From: Lachnospiraceae bacterium
GTDB taxonomy: Bacteria; Bacillota; Clostridia; Lachnospirales; Lachnospiraceae
Assembly (NCBI GenBank): GCA_024691145.1
Contig: JAILNW010000006.1
Coordinates: 1 to 7,576 of the forward strand
DNA: 7,576 bases
Reading direction: 5' to 3'
Each line of letters starts with the position of its first letter. Position 1 is the first letter of the stretch. Below are positions 5,661-7,576 of this stretch, piece by piece. The position numbers were made by a program, and so were the translations under genes. The notes under the pieces were generated by a model. The model had not been told where the DNA came from, searched no databases, and worked only from the letters and a program-made list of their open reading frames with translations.

Positions 5661-6668
5661 ATGTGGGATGAAAAAAAGGTACGTATAAAAGATATAGCAG
5701 AGGAACTTGGTGTAAGTACAGCAACAGTATCTAATGTTCTTCATGGGAAAACAAAAAAAATCTCTGATAAAACTGTAGTAATGGTGGAGAAAAAACTTGA
5801 AGAACGAGGATATATACCAGATATGGCGGCAACTTTGCTTGCACGAAATAATTCAAGAATTATCGGAGTTGTTGTAAATGACCATCCAAAATACGAAGGA
5901 CATACCTTTGAAGACTCCTTTATCTCAGCTGCAATCAATCATTTGTCGGATGAAATAGAAATAAGCGGATATTTTATGATGCTGAAAAAAGCAAAAAAAA
6001 TATCGGAAGTTGTAAATTTTGCCTCGATGTGGAATCTGGATGGCATTGTAATAATTGGATTTTGCGAGGATGAATATCAGGACCTTAGGGATCATATACG
6101 TATTCCCTTTGTAATCTATGATGGATTTCTGGATGTTCAGAATCGCTTTGGAAATATTACAATTGATGATTTTGATGGTGGAAAACAGGTAGGAGAATAC
6201 CTTAGAAGTATGGGGCATAGTAAAGTTTTGTGTATTGCTGATAATGATATATGCATGGATCTTTTAAGGTATAAGGGACTGTGTGAAGGGCTTAATTTAA
6301 AGGCGGATTTTTTTAAAATACCAATGGAAGCAGATGAAAGAGAAAAGTTATATTTGTCAAAACTTGATTTTCTCAAAGGATACACAGCCATATTTGCTGT
6401 ATCTGATTATTATGCAATGGAGCTCATGCGTTTTTTACAAAGACAAGGAGTAGTAGTTCCTGATGATATTTCAATAGTTGGGTTTGATGGATGCAGAGAA
6501 GCATCTTTGATTACTCCGAAACTTACAACTGTTGCACAGAACAATTTGCTTCGTGCACAGACAGCAATATCCTTGCTGCTGAAAATGATAAATAACAGTG
6601 AAATAACTGAAAATATAAGTATACCAGTGAAACTTTCGATAGGAGAAAGTGTAAGAAAGTTTAATTAA
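5661..6668 (+). CDS. LacI/GalR-family transcriptional regulator
   Basis: The 335-residue protein has the standard layout. A helix-turn-helix lies at about 7-30 (IKDIAEELGVSTATVSNVLHG at 9-29 in two helices). A hinge helix follows near 50-62 (GYIPDMAATLLAR), with the leucine expected to enter the minor groove of the operator. A periplasmic-binding-like sensor fold fills about 66-333. Recognisable sensor signatures are DGIVIIGF (127-134), FGNITIDDFDGG (163-174), TAIFAVSDYYAME (242-254) and PDDISIVGFDG (267-277). These regulators usually bind sugars, nucleosides or related small molecules. The gene sits between a drug exporter and an aminoglycoside-type acetyltransferase and is 28 bp from the latter. 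The dyad at 4200-4219 is its most likely operator. The ligand is unknown. An aminosugar or aminocyclitol is an inference from the neighbours. Confidence 0.93.
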   Translation: MWDEKKVRIKDIAEELGVSTATVSNVLHGKTKKISDKTVVMVEKKLEERGYIPDMAATLLARNNSRIIGVVVNDHPKYEGHTFEDSFISAAINHLSDEIEISGYFMMLKKAKKISEVVNFASMWNLDGIVIIGFCEDEYQDLRDHIRIPFVIYDGFLDVQNRFGNITIDDFDGGKQVGEYLRSMGHSKVLCIADNDICMDLLRYKGLCEGLNLKADFFKIPMEADEREKLYLSKLDFLKGYTAIFAVSDYYAMELMRFLQRQGVVVPDDISIVGFDGCREASLITPKLTTVAQNNLLRAQTAISLLLKMINNSEITENISIPVKLSIGESVRKFN

Positions 6669-6696
6669 ATGCTATCTACCAGAGAGGAAATTAAAT

Positions 6697-7494
6697 ATGG
6701 AGAAAAAACTTATACTAAAATCAGATATACTTGATGCACTTTTACATGTTGGAGTAAACAAAGGACAAGTCATCATGGTACATACATCCCTAAGCAGTAT
6801 CGGATATGTTTGCGGAGGTGCCGAGACACTAATCGAAGCATTGATTGAAGCTGTTGGTAAAGAAGGAACCCTTATGATGCCTACACAATCCTGGAAAAAT
6901 CTCGATCCTGAAACAGGAGTTCATTGGGATGTCAGTGAGGATTGCTGGCAGGCAATACGTGATAACTGGCCACCATATGATAAGAATATCACACCAACTA
7001 ATACCATGGGTGCAGTTGCTGAGATGTTCAGACAGTGGCCAGGAACTATCCGTAGTGATCACCCAGCAAGGTCAGTTGCAGCATTCGGTAAGTATGCTCA
7101 GTATCTTACGAAGGATCATGACCTGTCAAATATTTTTGGAGAAGGATCACCTATTGGAAAACTGTATGAACTTGATGCCTATGTACTTCTTATAGGTGTC
7201 GGATATGACAAAAACACTTCCATACATCTAGCTGATGTAAGGGCAGAGTATGAAGGTAAGCATCTCTGTACGGAGCACAGTGCTGTTTTAGAAAATGGAA
7301 AGAGAGTATGGAAGGCATATGATACACTTTTTGTGGACGGAGAGGATTTTGAACAGATAGGCCAGGCATTTGAAGAAGAGCATGAAGTAAAAAAAGTTAG
7401 GCTTGGAGATGCAACTCTTAGTCTGATGAAGCAAAGGGAGATTGTAGATTTTGCTGTAAAGTGGATAGAGAAAAACAGAACCTCAATTAAATAA
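6697..7494 (+). CDS. AAC(3)-family aminoglycoside-type N-acetyltransferase
   Basis: The 265-residue cytoplasmic enzyme belongs to the Antibiotic_NAT fold, which is unrelated to GNAT. Members transfer acetyl from acetyl-CoA to the 3-amino group of the 2-deoxystreptamine ring of aminoglycosides. Others act on different amines or have no known drug substrate. Family marks run in order: HTSLSSIG (29-36), GGAETLIEAL (40-49), EGTLMMPT (56-63), the NTMGAVAEMFR stretch (102-112), DHPARSVAAFG (121-131), FGEGSPIGKLY (147-157) and GVGYDKNTSIHLAD (167-180), with the conserved histidines H122 and H177. Nothing is missing or truncated. GAGAGGA at 6682-6688, eight bases from the ATG, supports the start. It is the last gene of the operon and an intrinsic terminator follows 20 bp later. 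Whether it confers resistance cannot be read from sequence. Confidence 0.92.
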   Translation: MEKKLILKSDILDALLHVGVNKGQVIMVHTSLSSIGYVCGGAETLIEALIEAVGKEGTLMMPTQSWKNLDPETGVHWDVSEDCWQAIRDNWPPYDKNITPTNTMGAVAEMFRQWPGTIRSDHPARSVAAFGKYAQYLTKDHDLSNIFGEGSPIGKLYELDAYVLLIGVGYDKNTSIHLADVRAEYEGKHLCTEHSAVLENGKRVWKAYDTLFVDGEDFEQIGQAFEEEHEVKKVRLGDATLSLMKQREIVDFAVKWIEKNRTSIK

Positions 7495-7514
7495 TAATAT
7501 ATAAGTATAAAAAG

Positions 7515-7554
7515 ACACATCTATAATGATTTAATCTTATAGGTGTGTTTTTTT
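7515..7554 (+). terminator. Intrinsic terminator of the MATE-LacI-AAC(3) operon
   Basis: ACACATCTATAA (7515-7526) pairs with TTATAGGTGTGT (7537-7548) in a 12-bp stem with one G-U wobble and a 10-base loop, followed by a T-run (7548-7554). The A-run before the left arm could also act on the opposite strand, making it possibly bidirectional. Confidence 0.92.
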
Positions 7555-7576
7555 ATAAAAAATTTTAAAAAAGGTA

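Noticed and set aside
5741..6391. Leftward frames opposite the LacI-type gene
   Set aside because: They mirror the codon structure of a clear gene on the plus strand and lack start signals.

Overview
The window reads as an AT-rich, low-GC Gram-positive chromosome, most likely Clostridia and plausibly Lachnospiraceae. This rests on base composition, strong AGGAGG-type ribosome binding sites, TTGAAA/TATAAT promoters, a U-tracted hairpin terminator and the protein flavours (SUKH, GNAT, LMW-PTP, MATE). The genus cannot be fixed from the sequence. All complete genes lie on the + strand. Only a fragment at the left edge reads on the - strand. The gene mix is accessory (stress, resistance, conflict) rather than core metabolism.

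Left part (1-2840). The first 47 bases hold the start of a leftward gene whose N-terminus resembles an ISL3-type transposase. The following 140 bp contain the most structured DNA of the window: a ladder of TGCA-centred quasi-palindromes about two helical turns apart, lying over the promoter and start of a Fic-domain AMP-transferase (189-1232). That Fic protein carries its own inhibitory motif and a C-terminal winged helix. Next comes a 500-residue protein (1323-2825) joining an N-terminal SUKH (SMI1/KNR4) domain to a C-terminal leucine-rich-repeat array.

Middle (2826-4168). A short intergenic region with two inverted repeats leads to an extended -10 promoter and a small GNAT acetyltransferase (3039-3494). 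An 11-bp perfect inverted repeat overlaps its stop codon. A pyrimidine- and C-run-rich stretch (about 3521-3665) unlike its surroundings follows, then a low-molecular-weight tyrosine phosphatase (3671-4168).

Right part (4200-7554). This is a clean transcription unit. A 20-bp dyad with a central CG abuts a TTGAAA-N17-TATAAT promoter. It is followed by a MATE efflux pump (4280-5614), a LacI/GalR-type regulator (5661-6668) and an AAC(3)-family acetyltransferase (6697-7494), with gaps of 46 and 28 bp, and a strong intrinsic terminator at 7515-7554. The simplest reading is an autoregulated export-plus-acetylation operon whose effector could be an aminosugar-like or aminocyclitol compound. That is inference. 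The organisation of the operon and the tandem operator of the Fic gene are the two most interesting signals here.
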